From Gloeocapsopsis dulcis (GTDB taxonomy: Bacteria > Cyanobacteriota > Cyanobacteriia > Cyanobacteriales > Chroococcidiopsidaceae), in contig NZ_CP119968.1 in NCBI RefSeq assembly GCF_032163395.1, positions 4,118,001 through 4,182,000 on the forward strand: a stretch of 64,000 bases of DNA, in the 5' to 3' direction. Shown here one piece after another: positions 44,671 to 52,826 of the stretch (position 1 is its first letter; each line of letters starts with the position of its first letter). The translations under genes were made by a program, and so were the position numbers. Under the pieces are notes generated by a model. It made no database searches. It was given only the letters and a program-made list of their open reading frames with translations, and was not told where the DNA came from.

Positions 44671-46320
44671 TTAGAAGGAGAAGGTAGTACGAAGGGTTCC
44701 TACATAAATTGTGTCGTTAGCGTTGTTATGCTCTGGATTAAAGATCACTAACACGCCTGGAGTGATAGCAACGTTATCGTTAAGCTGTAGACGATAGAGT
44801 CCTTCCAGGTGGTAGGAAGTATCTGGGTCTTCAACAAGATCGCTGTCTGTGACTCTAGGTGGCTGACCAAAAATGATACCTAACTGACTACCTTCTCTAC
44901 CGAAGTCTCGTAATGCTAGTGCAGCAGCCCAGTAGAACATATTTGCATCAGCACCTGCATTAGGACCAGCTAAAGCATCAGCCGTTGAATAACCAACCCA
45001 ACCTGAGAGGTTTAAGGCAGTACCGAGTTGTAAGCTAGCTTGCGCTCCATAATGGTTAGCTTCTGTAGCAATCTCACCAAAAGGTGCGTTAGCATTAGCG
45101 CTACCTGTAGAACCGAACAGATTGATACCGCTTTCTGTATTTTGATAAGTACGTGCATAGGTAGCACCGATACTGAAAGCATCGCTAACGCGGAAGGAAA
45201 GTTGACCCAATGCGCCGTAAGCACCATTAAAGAGTCCCACACCTGCTCCAGGATCCTCTGAATTAGGTGCGAGAAAGCCTCCAGATAGAGTCAATGGACC
45301 TTCTGGGTTAAGCGTTACTGTTAAGCCAGCACCACCTTCAGCTTGACGGTAGATAGGGCTGAATCGACCATAACGAGAAATTGCACCACGACCGCTGCTT
45401 TCAAACGCTTGGTTGAAGGTGAAGACGTTATCGTTAAATTCAACATTCGCGAAGTCAACTTGGACTAAAACTGCGTCACCAATTGGGAAACGGTAGTAGA
45501 AGTCATCAATGACAACATCGTTACCAGTGTTGGTGTCAAAACCTAAGCGGGTCATCAGCGTACCCGTTTCACCACTGTTATTGTCTAGGTTTGCAGCTTG
45601 TAGACGAGTTCTCAAGCGATCCCTACCTGTGAAGCTGGTGTCAAAGTTCAATCGCGCCCGTGCCCCAAGAACGGTGTTGTACTCTAGGTCTTCTCCACCA
45701 ACTGCTGTGTCGGCAAAAACGTCAGATATTGCAAAAATCACTTCCCCGTTGAGTACTGTTGTTGTCGAGAACTGATTTGCTTCGAGTTCTGCAGTTTGTG
45801 CTTCTAGCGCATCAACCCGACCGCGTAGTGTGGCAACTTCTGCTGCGAATTCTTCTTGTAAACGTTGTAGGGTAGCTAAGTCTTCTCGTGTAACTTGATC
45901 TGCTGTTGCTGTTGCAATTAGCTCGTTGACGCGGTCTAAACACGCATTCAAACCAGCTGCAAATTCATAGCGGGTCAAAGCACGATTACCGCGATAGGTG
46001 CCATCAGGATAACCAGCAATACAACCGTAGCGCTCAACTAATGATTGTAAAGCTTGAAATGCCCAGTCTGTAGGCTGGACATCAGATAACTGCGATACTG
46101 ATGTTACCTGAGCTAGGGAATTGGAAGGAACTTGACTAACTAAGGTTGGAGTTTGGCTGGCAGCAATTTGGGGCGCTGGTACTGCAGCTTGGTCAGTGGT
46201 TGTCGTCGGAACAACGACATCTACTGGAGTTTCAGCAGCTTGAACGCGATTGCCTAGCAGCAAGGTTGCTCCTAAAATGACTGGACTGAGCCTCAAAGCA
46301 TTCCAGAAAAATTTCGTCAT
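44671..46320 (-). CDS. SLH-domain iron-uptake-type porin, copy 2
   Basis: 549 residues, same architecture as copy 1: signal peptide, SLH domain, coiled coil, OprB-like barrel ending TTFSF. Differences cluster in the barrel centre, for example FYYRFPIGDAVLVQVDFANV against FFYRFPVGDAALVQLNFSNL, and in the loop ADPGAGGVGL against EDPGAG-VGL. Those are expected to be surface loops and strands around the pore. The promoter lies in the region shared by both copies, so both are likely expressed alike. A Crp-type regulator gene lies 250 nt upstream. Confidence 0.93.
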   Translation of the reverse strand: MTKFFWNALRLSPVILGATLLLGNRVQAAETPVDVVVPTTTTDQAAVPAPQIAASQTPTLVSQVPSNSLAQVTSVSQLSDVQPTDWAFQALQSLVERYGCIAGYPDGTYRGNRALTRYEFAAGLNACLDRVNELIATATADQVTREDLATLQRLQEEFAAEVATLRGRVDALEAQTAELEANQFSTTTVLNGEVIFAISDVFADTAVGGEDLEYNTVLGARARLNFDTSFTGRDRLRTRLQAANLDNNSGETGTLMTRLGFDTNTGNDVVIDDFYYRFPIGDAVLVQVDFANVEFNDNVFTFNQAFESSGRGAISRYGRFSPIYRQAEGGAGLTVTLNPEGPLTLSGGFLAPNSEDPGAGVGLFNGAYGALGQLSFRVSDAFSIGATYARTYQNTESGINLFGSTGSANANAPFGEIATEANHYGAQASLQLGTALNLSGWVGYSTADALAGPNAGADANMFYWAAALALRDFGREGSQLGIIFGQPPRVTDSDLVEDPDTSYHLEGLYRLQLNDNVAITPGVLVIFNPEHNNANDTIYVGTLRTTFSF

Positions 46321-46570
46321 AGTTTATCTCACTCACACCGATGTTATAAACAGATTCAGATTAAATATATCTGCTGTCAACATTAAATTATACAAGCTGA
46401 TCTCGCTAAAAAATCAACAGTAATATCTCTGATTTTCATGAGATCTTTAATCTCTAGCGATCACGCTTCAACAGCAGTTATTTGTTATCCACAATACACT
46501 GGTCAACATGGGATATTCTTTGCTTCTTCTCAAAAGAGAGAATAACAAGTTTATTGGGTTTACAAAAGTG

Positions 46571-47134
46571 CTATTTAACTAAACACAAAATTAACCGTCT
46601 CTGATGGCGAATTAACATTCCTTCTTCTTCAAATTGTTGCAACAATCGAGTTACTGAAACTCTTGTTGTATTAATGACTTCTGCCATCTCTTGGTGAGTA
46701 ATAGCTAAATCGATTAAACGACCTTGTTCTACTTCCCGACCAAATTTCTCAGAGAGCCAGATTAAAAAGTGCCACAGTCTCATAGAAACTGGTTTACGGT
46801 GAACTATACTGAGAAGCTCCTCAGATTGCTGAATGTGAAGTAACATAGCATCTACTGCTTGATGCCATAAGCCTGTAGGTAAAAGACTCATCTCTACACT
46901 TGTTAGGCACTCTATTTGGTATGGATTTACCCGAGACAAGGGGTAGCCGACAACATCATCTGCGCCCCAGTATCCTAATGTGATTAGTGTGCCTTGTTCG
47001 CTCCAAGTGAAGGTACGTACGGCTCCACGTTCTATTTTCCACAAAAGGTCTTGGCGGGGTGGAATAAATTCTTTGCGGCTAAATATCCGCTGGAGTGGAG
47101 AGGGAAGTGGTGGGTTTGGAGCGGAGATAGTCAT
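46571..47134 (-). CDS. Crp/Fnr-family transcriptional regulator
   Basis: 187 residues. An abbreviated cyclic-nucleotide-type sensor domain (IERGAVRTFTWSEQGTLITL, GYWGADDVVGYPLSRVNPYQ) joins a winged helix-turn-helix (LAITHQEMAEVINTTRVSV, TRLLQQFEEEGML). The N-terminal 30-40 residues of classical Crp are missing, so the beta barrel is short and cAMP-binding residues are not evident. A paralogue of the same size is encoded at 54575-55141 with the same GYWGA(D/G)DVVG(Y/Q)PLS core. It lies just upstream of the porin pair, same strand, which it might control. Confidence 0.9.
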   Translation of the reverse strand: MTISAPNPPLPSPLQRIFSRKEFIPPRQDLLWKIERGAVRTFTWSEQGTLITLGYWGADDVVGYPLSRVNPYQIECLTSVEMSLLPTGLWHQAVDAMLLHIQQSEELLSIVHRKPVSMRLWHFLIWLSEKFGREVEQGRLIDLAITHQEMAEVINTTRVSVTRLLQQFEEEGMLIRHQRRLILCLVK

Positions 47135-47640
47135 GGATATAACCGTTATTTGTGTTATTAGTGTGGTTATTTTTGTAATCTATTACTATTCACTTATTTG
47201 GGAATAAATCTTGCATTTGATTGGCTGCATCAAAGGATGACAGATAATTGTTTTTATGTACTAAATTGATACAAATTATTGCTATACCTTCCATTTACAG
47301 GTAAAGCTACCACTCCTGCAATGGCGTAAGATAAATATATTTTGTAGCACTTGCGTTTCATTATTTTAAGCTTAAGTGCGACTTATAAAAGAGATTTATC
47401 TATATTCTTACTATGGGTTCAACTCTGATCATAAAGCTGTAAGTTTAAGAACAGGTAAGCCTTTGTTAAAGATTATATCGATGTATCAGCACACAGTATA
47501 TTTGCTAGTAGTTTTGCTGGATTAGTTTGAGCAAAAAAGTTACGACAAGCTCTTTATAAAAAGACTAATCTCCTCTTGTGACTTAATTTTATGCTTGTTG
47601 ACTCAACGAGGGAAAGCTTCGTATGTGAAATCCTAAAAAG
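47135..47640. other. intergenic region upstream of the Crp-type gene
   Basis: 506 nt. Contains the Crp-type promoter region and the 3' flank of phoU. A possible 24-codon hydrophobic ORF (47133-47207, see findings) starts opposite the Crp start codon. No RNA gene or repeat was recognised. Confidence 0.45.
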
Positions 47641-48309
47641 TTAGGATCTGTGTCCTGTTACGATGTATGCTACTCGTTGACCAATATTAGTTGCATGATC
47701 TGCCATCCGTTCTATATGACGGATAACAAGTGCTAAGAGGAGAATCGGTTCTACTACGCCTTTAATGTCGCGCTCTGTTGCCAAAGTTTGGTAAAGTACT
47801 TGGTAGGCATCGTCTACAAAGTCATCGAGACGTTTGACTGCTTTTCCGGCATCAGCATCAAGATCAGCTAGTGCAACTAAACTGGTTGCTAACATTGCTT
47901 GAGCATGATGGGACATTTCCTCGATTTGAGGAACACAGCGATGAGGCGGATAGGGAAAAAGTTTGATGGCGATTTCGGCTAAATCCTCTGCATAATCACC
48001 AATGCGTTCTAAGTCGCGGACGAGTTGCATAAACGCGCTCAACAAACGCAGATCTTGTGCTACTGGTGATTCTGAGGTGAGTAAAGCAGCACACTCTATC
48101 TCGATTTGCTTATAGAAGCGATCAATTTGTTTATCGAGTAGAGGTAGTTCTTTAGCTACTTCTAGGTTACGTGCAAACAATGCCTGATGACTGAGCCTAA
48201 AGGAATTTTCAACTAAAGCTCCCATCCTTAAGACATCACGCTCTAAGCTTTTGAGGCGACGTTCAAAGTGGCGGCGATCAGAACCGGAATTAACATTCAC
48301 GCTTTGCAA
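47641..48309 (-). CDS. phoU: phosphate signalling protein PhoU
   Basis: 222 residues with two PhoU three-helix bundles, each carrying the repeated motif: LERDVLRMGALVENSFR and DLERIGDYAEDLAEIA in the first, and VIRHIERMADHATNIGQRV in the second. PhoU links the Pst transporter to the phosphate kinase and restrains the response when phosphate is ample. It is the last gene of the sphR-sphS-phoU set, 43 nt after sphS, so phosphate regulation is the clear context. Confidence 0.95.
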   Translation of the reverse strand: MQSVNVNSGSDRRHFERRLKSLERDVLRMGALVENSFRLSHQALFARNLEVAKELPLLDKQIDRFYKQIEIECAALLTSESPVAQDLRLLSAFMQLVRDLERIGDYAEDLAEIAIKLFPYPPHRCVPQIEEMSHHAQAMLATSLVALADLDADAGKAVKRLDDFVDDAYQVLYQTLATERDIKGVVEPILLLALVIRHIERMADHATNIGQRVAYIVTGHRS

Positions 48310-48352
48310 TGTTGCACCAAAGAGATTGGTTACTGTTGTCTCAATGTTAGTG

Positions 48353-49633
48353 CTAATTTTGAGAATTCGCTAATACCTCTGGTAGCAGAACTTGTAACCA
48401 AGCGCCACCTGTTTGGGGATAATTCATTGCTTTTATTGTACCGCCATGAGCTAAAACAATCTGTCGGGCGATCGCTAAACCCAAACCACAACCTGCACTT
48501 ACAGAACAACTGGGATGAGTTGGAGGTTGTCGCGTGCGTGCGGGATCTCCTCGGTAAAGTCGATCAAACACATAGGGTAAATCAATGTTAGGAAAACCTG
48601 AACCAGAATCAATAATATCAATTTGTACTTGATTTGCTGCGATTAAACTGAGTTTGACATCAATTGTGCTTTCAGGAAGACTATACTTAATGCTGTTATC
48701 CAATAAATTTAGGAACAGGCGATAAAGACGCGATTCATCAGCTTGGAGCCATACGGCTTCGAGTCCAGAATAGCTCAATTGTATCTTTTTGTTTTGGGCT
48801 AAAGGTTCGAGGGTTTCCCATACAGTACTGATGAGCGATCGCAGTTCTACGCTTTGGCGATTTAATTTACTATTTGTTTCGAGTTGATTGAGTTCTAACC
48901 ACTCTTGAACTAATTTAATTAGGCGATCAATTTCCGGAAGAATACGTTCAGCCCAGCGTTGGAGTGGCGGTTCTAATTGTTGCTCCAAAGTTTCAGCAAT
49001 GAGACGAATTGAAGTCAGTGGTGTTTTTAATTCGTGTGCTAAATCAGAAAGCGTGCGATCGCGGGTTTGTGCTAGTTCTACCAAAGGTTGCCGATTTTCA
49101 ATAAATACACCAACTTTTCCTTGTGGTAAAGGATAACTGTAAGCTTGCAAGGTACGCGATTGAGCCTCTCCGAGGGAAACAGCATTTGTGAAAGTTGGAT
49201 GAAACACCCATTCTATTGCTTGTGGTTGTTGGCGATCGCGTGTTTGCTCAATGAGATGATCCAGTTCATAAGAGCGCACAAGTTCTAAAAGTAGCCTAGT
49301 TTGTCCTATTTTCCATCTTTGTATATTTAATAGTTGCTGTGCTTGGGGGTTACAACATAACAATTGATTTTCTTCATCTACTTGTAAATAACCTACGGGT
49401 GCAACTTCTAAGAGGTATTCACACAAGTCAATTTTTGCTTGTAGCTGAGCGCTATATTCTTTTTGCTTGACAATTGCCCGCTGTAATAGATTGATAGAAG
49501 GTAACGAAATTTCTGTAGCTTCAGCAGGAAGCCTACGTAATACTTGCTGCAACCTTTTTTGGAATTGGGTATATTGCCAAAACCAAATTCCAAGTCCTAT
49601 TGCTAGCCCTAAAAAGAATTCCAACAACGCCAT
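48353..49633 (-). CDS. sphS: phosphate-sensing histidine kinase (SphS/PhoR type)
   Basis: 426 residues. An N-terminal hydrophobic anchor (LEFFLGLAIGLGIWFWQY) precedes a PAS-like region (LLEVAPVGYLQVDEENQLLC). The dimerisation/phosphoacceptor helix has His200 in DLAHELKTPLTSIRLIAETL. The ATPase domain has N (LFLNLLDNSIKYS), G1 (IDIIDSGSGF) and G2 (GCGLGLAIARQIV) boxes. The start sits close to the membrane anchor, as in Synechocystis SphS. It lies between sphR and phoU. Identified from context plus motifs; SphS rather than another kinase because phoU and an OmpR regulator flank it. Confidence 0.9.
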   Translation of the reverse strand: MALLEFFLGLAIGLGIWFWQYTQFQKRLQQVLRRLPAEATEISLPSINLLQRAIVKQKEYSAQLQAKIDLCEYLLEVAPVGYLQVDEENQLLCCNPQAQQLLNIQRWKIGQTRLLLELVRSYELDHLIEQTRDRQQPQAIEWVFHPTFTNAVSLGEAQSRTLQAYSYPLPQGKVGVFIENRQPLVELAQTRDRTLSDLAHELKTPLTSIRLIAETLEQQLEPPLQRWAERILPEIDRLIKLVQEWLELNQLETNSKLNRQSVELRSLISTVWETLEPLAQNKKIQLSYSGLEAVWLQADESRLYRLFLNLLDNSIKYSLPESTIDVKLSLIAANQVQIDIIDSGSGFPNIDLPYVFDRLYRGDPARTRQPPTHPSCSVSAGCGLGLAIARQIVLAHGGTIKAMNYPQTGGAWLQVLLPEVLANSQN

Positions 49634-49720
49634 TAAGAGCCACGAGCTTGTAACCTATTAGCTACTAGCTTATCTATTTTGGCTGGAAAGGGATCAAATT
49701 GAGGGGTCAGGGAGCTTAAA

Positions 49721-49795
49721 AGAGTTGTGAGTGTTGAGTGTTGAGTGTTGAGTTATTTTCTTCAATTCAAAACTCAAAACTCAAAACTTAAAACT
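49721..49795. repeat. GAGTGTT and TCAAAAC tandem repeats, self-complementary
   Basis: Three GAGTGTT units at 49729-49749 are followed by AATTCAAAACTCAAAACTCAAAAC tracts at 49763-49790. The two halves are near-complementary, so the transcript could fold into a hairpin between sphR and sphS. Same family as 1581 and 42079. Confidence 0.7.
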
Positions 49796-50546
49796 AGCCA
49801 AAGCGATAGCCGAAGCCGCGCACAGTGATGATGTATTCAGGATGGCTGGGGTCTTTTTCTAATTTTTCCCGTAACCAACGGATATGAACATCAACGGTTT
49901 TGCTATCTCCGACAAAATCTGCACCCCAAACTTGATCGAGTAATTGCTCGCGCGACCAAACTCGGCGGGGATATGTGATAAATAGTTCGAGTAAACGAAA
50001 CTCTTTGGGTGAAAGATTGACTTCTTCACCACGGACAGTAACGCGACACTCTTGAGAATAGAGGGTGACATCTTTGAACTGAAGTAGCGGGAGTTGAGGT
50101 AGGCTGTTGAAGCGCTGGCGACGCAACAAAGCCCGACAACGAGCAACGAGTTCCCGCATACTAAAGGGCTTACTAATATAGTCGTCGGCTCCAACTTCTA
50201 AACCTAATACGCGATCTGTTTCGCTACCTTTTGCACTAAGAATAAGGATAGGCATTTGGTTTCCTTGATGACGCAGTAAGCGGCATACATCTAAACCATT
50301 AATTTGCGGTAGCATTAAGTCTAAAATCAACAGGTCAAAAGGTACTTCACCTTGAGTCGCTTCGCTACTCTGCAGCAAAGATAACGCCGTTCTGCCATCT
50401 GCAGCAGTTGCGATCGCATAACCTTCAGCCTCTAGCGCGAGAACAAGCATTTCGCGGATCAACTCTTCGTCCTCTACAACTAAGATGCGGCTCATTTGTC
50501 CAATTTCTGCCCTCGGAGGACACTTGGCTGGTTCAAGAGTAAACAT
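49794..50546 (-). CDS. sphR: phosphate response regulator (SphR/PhoB type)
   Basis: 250 residues. OmpR/PhoB-type: receiver domain with phospho-acceptor Asp76 (LILDLMLPQINGLD) and ISKPFSMRELVARC, then the winged-helix domain (VNLSPKEFRLLELFITYPRR, then TVDVHIRWLREKLEKDPSHP). The N-terminal 18 residues ahead of the receiver are also seen in some cyanobacterial PhoB-type proteins; an internal ATG at 50495 gives a shorter alternative. First gene of the sphR-sphS-phoU set. It probably binds Pho boxes at phosphate-starvation genes; none was recognised here. Confidence 0.92.
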   Translation of the reverse strand: MFTLEPAKCPPRAEIGQMSRILVVEDEELIREMLVLALEAEGYAIATAADGRTALSLLQSSEATQGEVPFDLLILDLMLPQINGLDVCRLLRHQGNQMPILILSAKGSETDRVLGLEVGADDYISKPFSMRELVARCRALLRRQRFNSLPQLPLLQFKDVTLYSQECRVTVRGEEVNLSPKEFRLLELFITYPRRVWSREQLLDQVWGADFVGDSKTVDVHIRWLREKLEKDPSHPEYIITVRGFGYRFG

Positions 50547-50663
50547 CGATAAAAAATTTCGCGAGTAGGCTGCACAACTATTATCTACCTCTAATGGGAT
50601 AGATAATTGCCTTGTTTATGAAATTATCAGAAATTAGGAGATAAATTTATTTTAAATTTTATG

Positions 50664-50788
50664 TAGAAGCTTGGCGGTTAAAACCGCGACTACACAGACA
50701 AAACCTGTCTTCTTGGGTTTCTATAACTTGTAGCTAGCCCACGCAGGTGGGCTTAGTTTGTTAAGCTGCGAATTCATTCGCCAAGCTA
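50664..50788. repeat. MITE-like palindromic element with terminal inverted repeats
   Basis: Ends carry AGCTTGGCG and its complement CGCCAAGCT. Inside are three hairpins: GCGGTTAAAACCGC (50674-50687), GCCCACGCAGGTGGGC (50737-50752) and GCGAATTCATTCGC (50768-50781). It stops at the last codons of the FAD oxidoreductase gene. It resembles widespread cyanobacterial palindromic repeats containing CGGTTAAAACCGCGACTACAC. Confidence 0.7.
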
Positions 50789-50789
50789 G

Positions 50790-52016
50790 TTATTGGTAGC
50801 AAAAAGAAAGACTGGGTTTCCGTAGTGCTGGGACAATTCTGTCGCTTGCCATTCTCGCACCAGACAAGTTACGGGCTACAGGTCCAACTTGGAGGGCGGC
50901 TAATCCTCCGGTAATGAATAATTCACAGCCTGCCCAGCGTAAGTGAGAATCGAGAACTGGTAAACCTTTGGCGGTAGGAATCGGATACTGTTCGATAATT
51001 TCTGTAAGCAAAGGTTCTGCGGTGACGTTAAGTTTTGTTCCGGTTGCTAGCCAAACGCGATCGCACTTGTGTTTGCTGCCATCATCACAAGAAATCTGCC
51101 AATGGTTAGATTGCCATACAGCTGAAGATACTTGACATTTTTCTATTAATTTGATATTTGTATGGCGTTGGGCACGGCGCAGTTGTGTCATTATTGCTGG
51201 TGTCATGGAACCGCCGTTTCTCGCCTTTTGAATTAATTCGGCGCGAGTTTGCCAATCGGGTTCTGCCCAAAAACTTTTCAGGTATTTTGGTCCTAGCCAA
51301 CCAGGATCGGCATCGAATAATTTTTCTTGCAGATCGCGGCGTGAAATTAGTATTACCTTGGCACCACGGGCGATCGCTCCTAAAGCTAAGTGTCCGCTTG
51401 TTAAGCCACCACCGATAATTAGTATTGTTTCTCCATGTAGTTGTAAATTAGGCAGATCAACATGACAAGAATGGCAAAGTTTTTCTTGCGGATAGGAAGA
51501 TGAAATTTGTTGCGCCCAAGCGGGAATTTGAGGTGTACCGCCACCTATGGCGAGAATGACTCGTCGTGCAACAATTGATTGATCGTTGTCCAACCAGAGA
51601 CGAAATCGCGATCGCAAGTTGTGTTTAATTGGTTCAATACGAACAACTTTAGCGGTGACAATGTGCTGTTGTAATGACCAACGGCGGATTAATTCTTGGC
51701 AAAAATCTTGAAATAATAAGGTTCCTGGAAGATCGTATGGGGGGTAGAGTTCGTGCGATCGCGATTGGGCAAATTGTCTTAAAGCAAAAGGATTGGGATC
51801 GGGATGATGTACCGCAGGCGATCGCAAATGCGGAATCTCAAATGCGGCAAATTGATTTTGCCATTGTTGCATCCAAGTTCCACTGGGATCAAAGACTAAT
51901 AACCGCTGACGTAGCTGCTGGCGTTTTTGCAATAAGTGCGTCACTACAGTCATTGCATGAGGTCCCGCACCGATGACTGCGATATCTGTGTTGTGAGGTA
52001 GTAAGGTTGCTACCAT
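50790..52016 (-). CDS. FAD/NAD(P)-binding oxidoreductase, candidate Zur target
   Basis: 408 residues from the ATG at 52016 (an in-frame TTG is at 52028). Two dinucleotide-binding motifs are visible: IAVIGAGPHAMTVVTHLL near the N-terminus and TILIIGGGLTSGHLALGAIA near residue 195. Further signatures such as VILAIGGGTPQIPAW and CDRVWLATGT match flavin monooxygenases of the lysine/ornithine N-hydroxylase-like group. That points to a flavin-dependent oxidation, perhaps of a metal-handling metabolite. It is divergent from the COG0523-like gene across a 17-bp Zur/Fur-type palindrome only 35 nt from this start, so joint metal control is likely. Substrate unknown. Confidence 0.8.
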   Translation of the reverse strand: MVATLLPHNTDIAVIGAGPHAMTVVTHLLQKRQQLRQRLLVFDPSGTWMQQWQNQFAAFEIPHLRSPAVHHPDPNPFALRQFAQSRSHELYPPYDLPGTLLFQDFCQELIRRWSLQQHIVTAKVVRIEPIKHNLRSRFRLWLDNDQSIVARRVILAIGGGTPQIPAWAQQISSSYPQEKLCHSCHVDLPNLQLHGETILIIGGGLTSGHLALGAIARGAKVILISRRDLQEKLFDADPGWLGPKYLKSFWAEPDWQTRAELIQKARNGGSMTPAIMTQLRRAQRHTNIKLIEKCQVSSAVWQSNHWQISCDDGSKHKCDRVWLATGTKLNVTAEPLLTEIIEQYPIPTAKGLPVLDSHLRWAGCELFITGGLAALQVGPVARNLSGARMASDRIVPALRKPSLSFCYQ

Positions 52017-52050
52017 ACTCAATGTCAATTTGTGTCATAATTCTTATGCA

Positions 52051-52067
52051 ATGATAATCATTATCAT
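52051..52067. promoter_or_regulatory. Zur/Fur-type operator (perfect 17-bp palindrome)
   Basis: ATGATAAT-C-ATTATCAT, a perfect inverted repeat. It contains the TGATAATNATTATCA box that I recall for cyanobacterial Zur. It lies in the 54-nt gap between the divergent FAD oxidoreductase and COG0523-like genes, 3 nt from the GTG of the latter. Repression of both is the simplest reading. A Fur site cannot be excluded from sequence. Confidence 0.8.
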
Positions 52068-52070
52068 GTT

Positions 52071-52826
52071 GTGAAGCAATTAATTACTGCTGTGGCTGGT
52101 CTTCCTGGGGTAGGAAAGACAAACTGGATTCGCCAGCAATTGACTCAACAACCAACTCTGTATTTTTCGCCAGCAACGCGGATTGGCATTGACCAAACTC
52201 GTTTAGCAGCGGAGTTTCCTCATATGCAATTTTTAGCTGACGATCAACAGGCACAATTGGGTAGTTTCCTTGCTTCTGGAGTTAATGCTTACTTGGAGTT
52301 AGGGTATCACTTAGACTTAGCCCAAATAGCGCCGATTCTTGATACTCTCAACTGTCATCGCGTGGCGATCGTTCCTGCTGGAATGCAAGAAACTTCTGAT
52401 TGGGAGGAATGGGCTGATGAGATGATTACAGGTTCATCAGGTGCGATTGATGCAAATTCGTTATGGGTTGCGAATACGACAGGTCATGTTATCGATCCTG
52501 ATAGTTTAGAGGTTTTTTGGTATGAACTGACTCAAGGGGCTTACGGTACAGTATCGCGTGCTAAAGGAATTTTTGAACTGGTGGATGGGTTATCAGTTTA
52601 TGGCGACTTTGTTGCAGGGCTACAGCCGCAGGATTTTGACGAGTTAAATTTACCACGTTGGCTCGAAGGAAGACCGCAACGATTGAGTGGAATTGAGGTT
52701 TGGGGAAATCAATTAGATGAAGCTGCGATCGCCCAAACGTTTCAAGATTGTTGTTTATCGGATGCTGTCATTCACCACTACCAACAACAAGTAAAAGAAA
52801 TACTATCTCAGGAGGCTATGGTATGA
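52071..52826 (+). CDS. COG0523/CobW-like P-loop metal-chaperone homologue
   Basis: 251 residues, GTG start 3 nt after the Zur-type box, so the mRNA leader must be very short and no ribosome-binding site is visible. Walker A is GLPGVGKT (10-17). A CobW-C-like end is suggested by WLEGRPQRLSGIEVWGNQLD and SRAKGIFELVDG. The metal-binding CxCC motif expected of COG0523 GTPases after the first domain is absent, and the usual ETTG loop reads VPAGMQET. It is therefore a reduced or diverged member. COG0523 genes are classic Zur targets that supply zinc to client proteins. It overlaps the next gene by 4 nt. Confidence 0.8.
   Translation: MKQLITAVAGLPGVGKTNWIRQQLTQQPTLYFSPATRIGIDQTRLAAEFPHMQFLADDQQAQLGSFLASGVNAYLELGYHLDLAQIAPILDTLNCHRVAIVPAGMQETSDWEEWADEMITGSSGAIDANSLWVANTTGHVIDPDSLEVFWYELTQGAYGTVSRAKGIFELVDGLSVYGDFVAGLQPQDFDELNLPRWLEGRPQRLSGIEVWGNQLDEAAIAQTFQDCCLSDAVIHHYQQQVKEILSQEAMV

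Larger units (their letters stand above)
44275..46406. repeat. tandem duplication, copy 2 (2.1 kb)
   Basis: Second copy of the 2.1-kb unit. It ends within the porin upstream region at CTCGC (46406), where the sequences part company. This copy keeps the upstream flank leading to a Crp-type regulator gene, so it may be the ancestral one. Confidence 0.95.
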
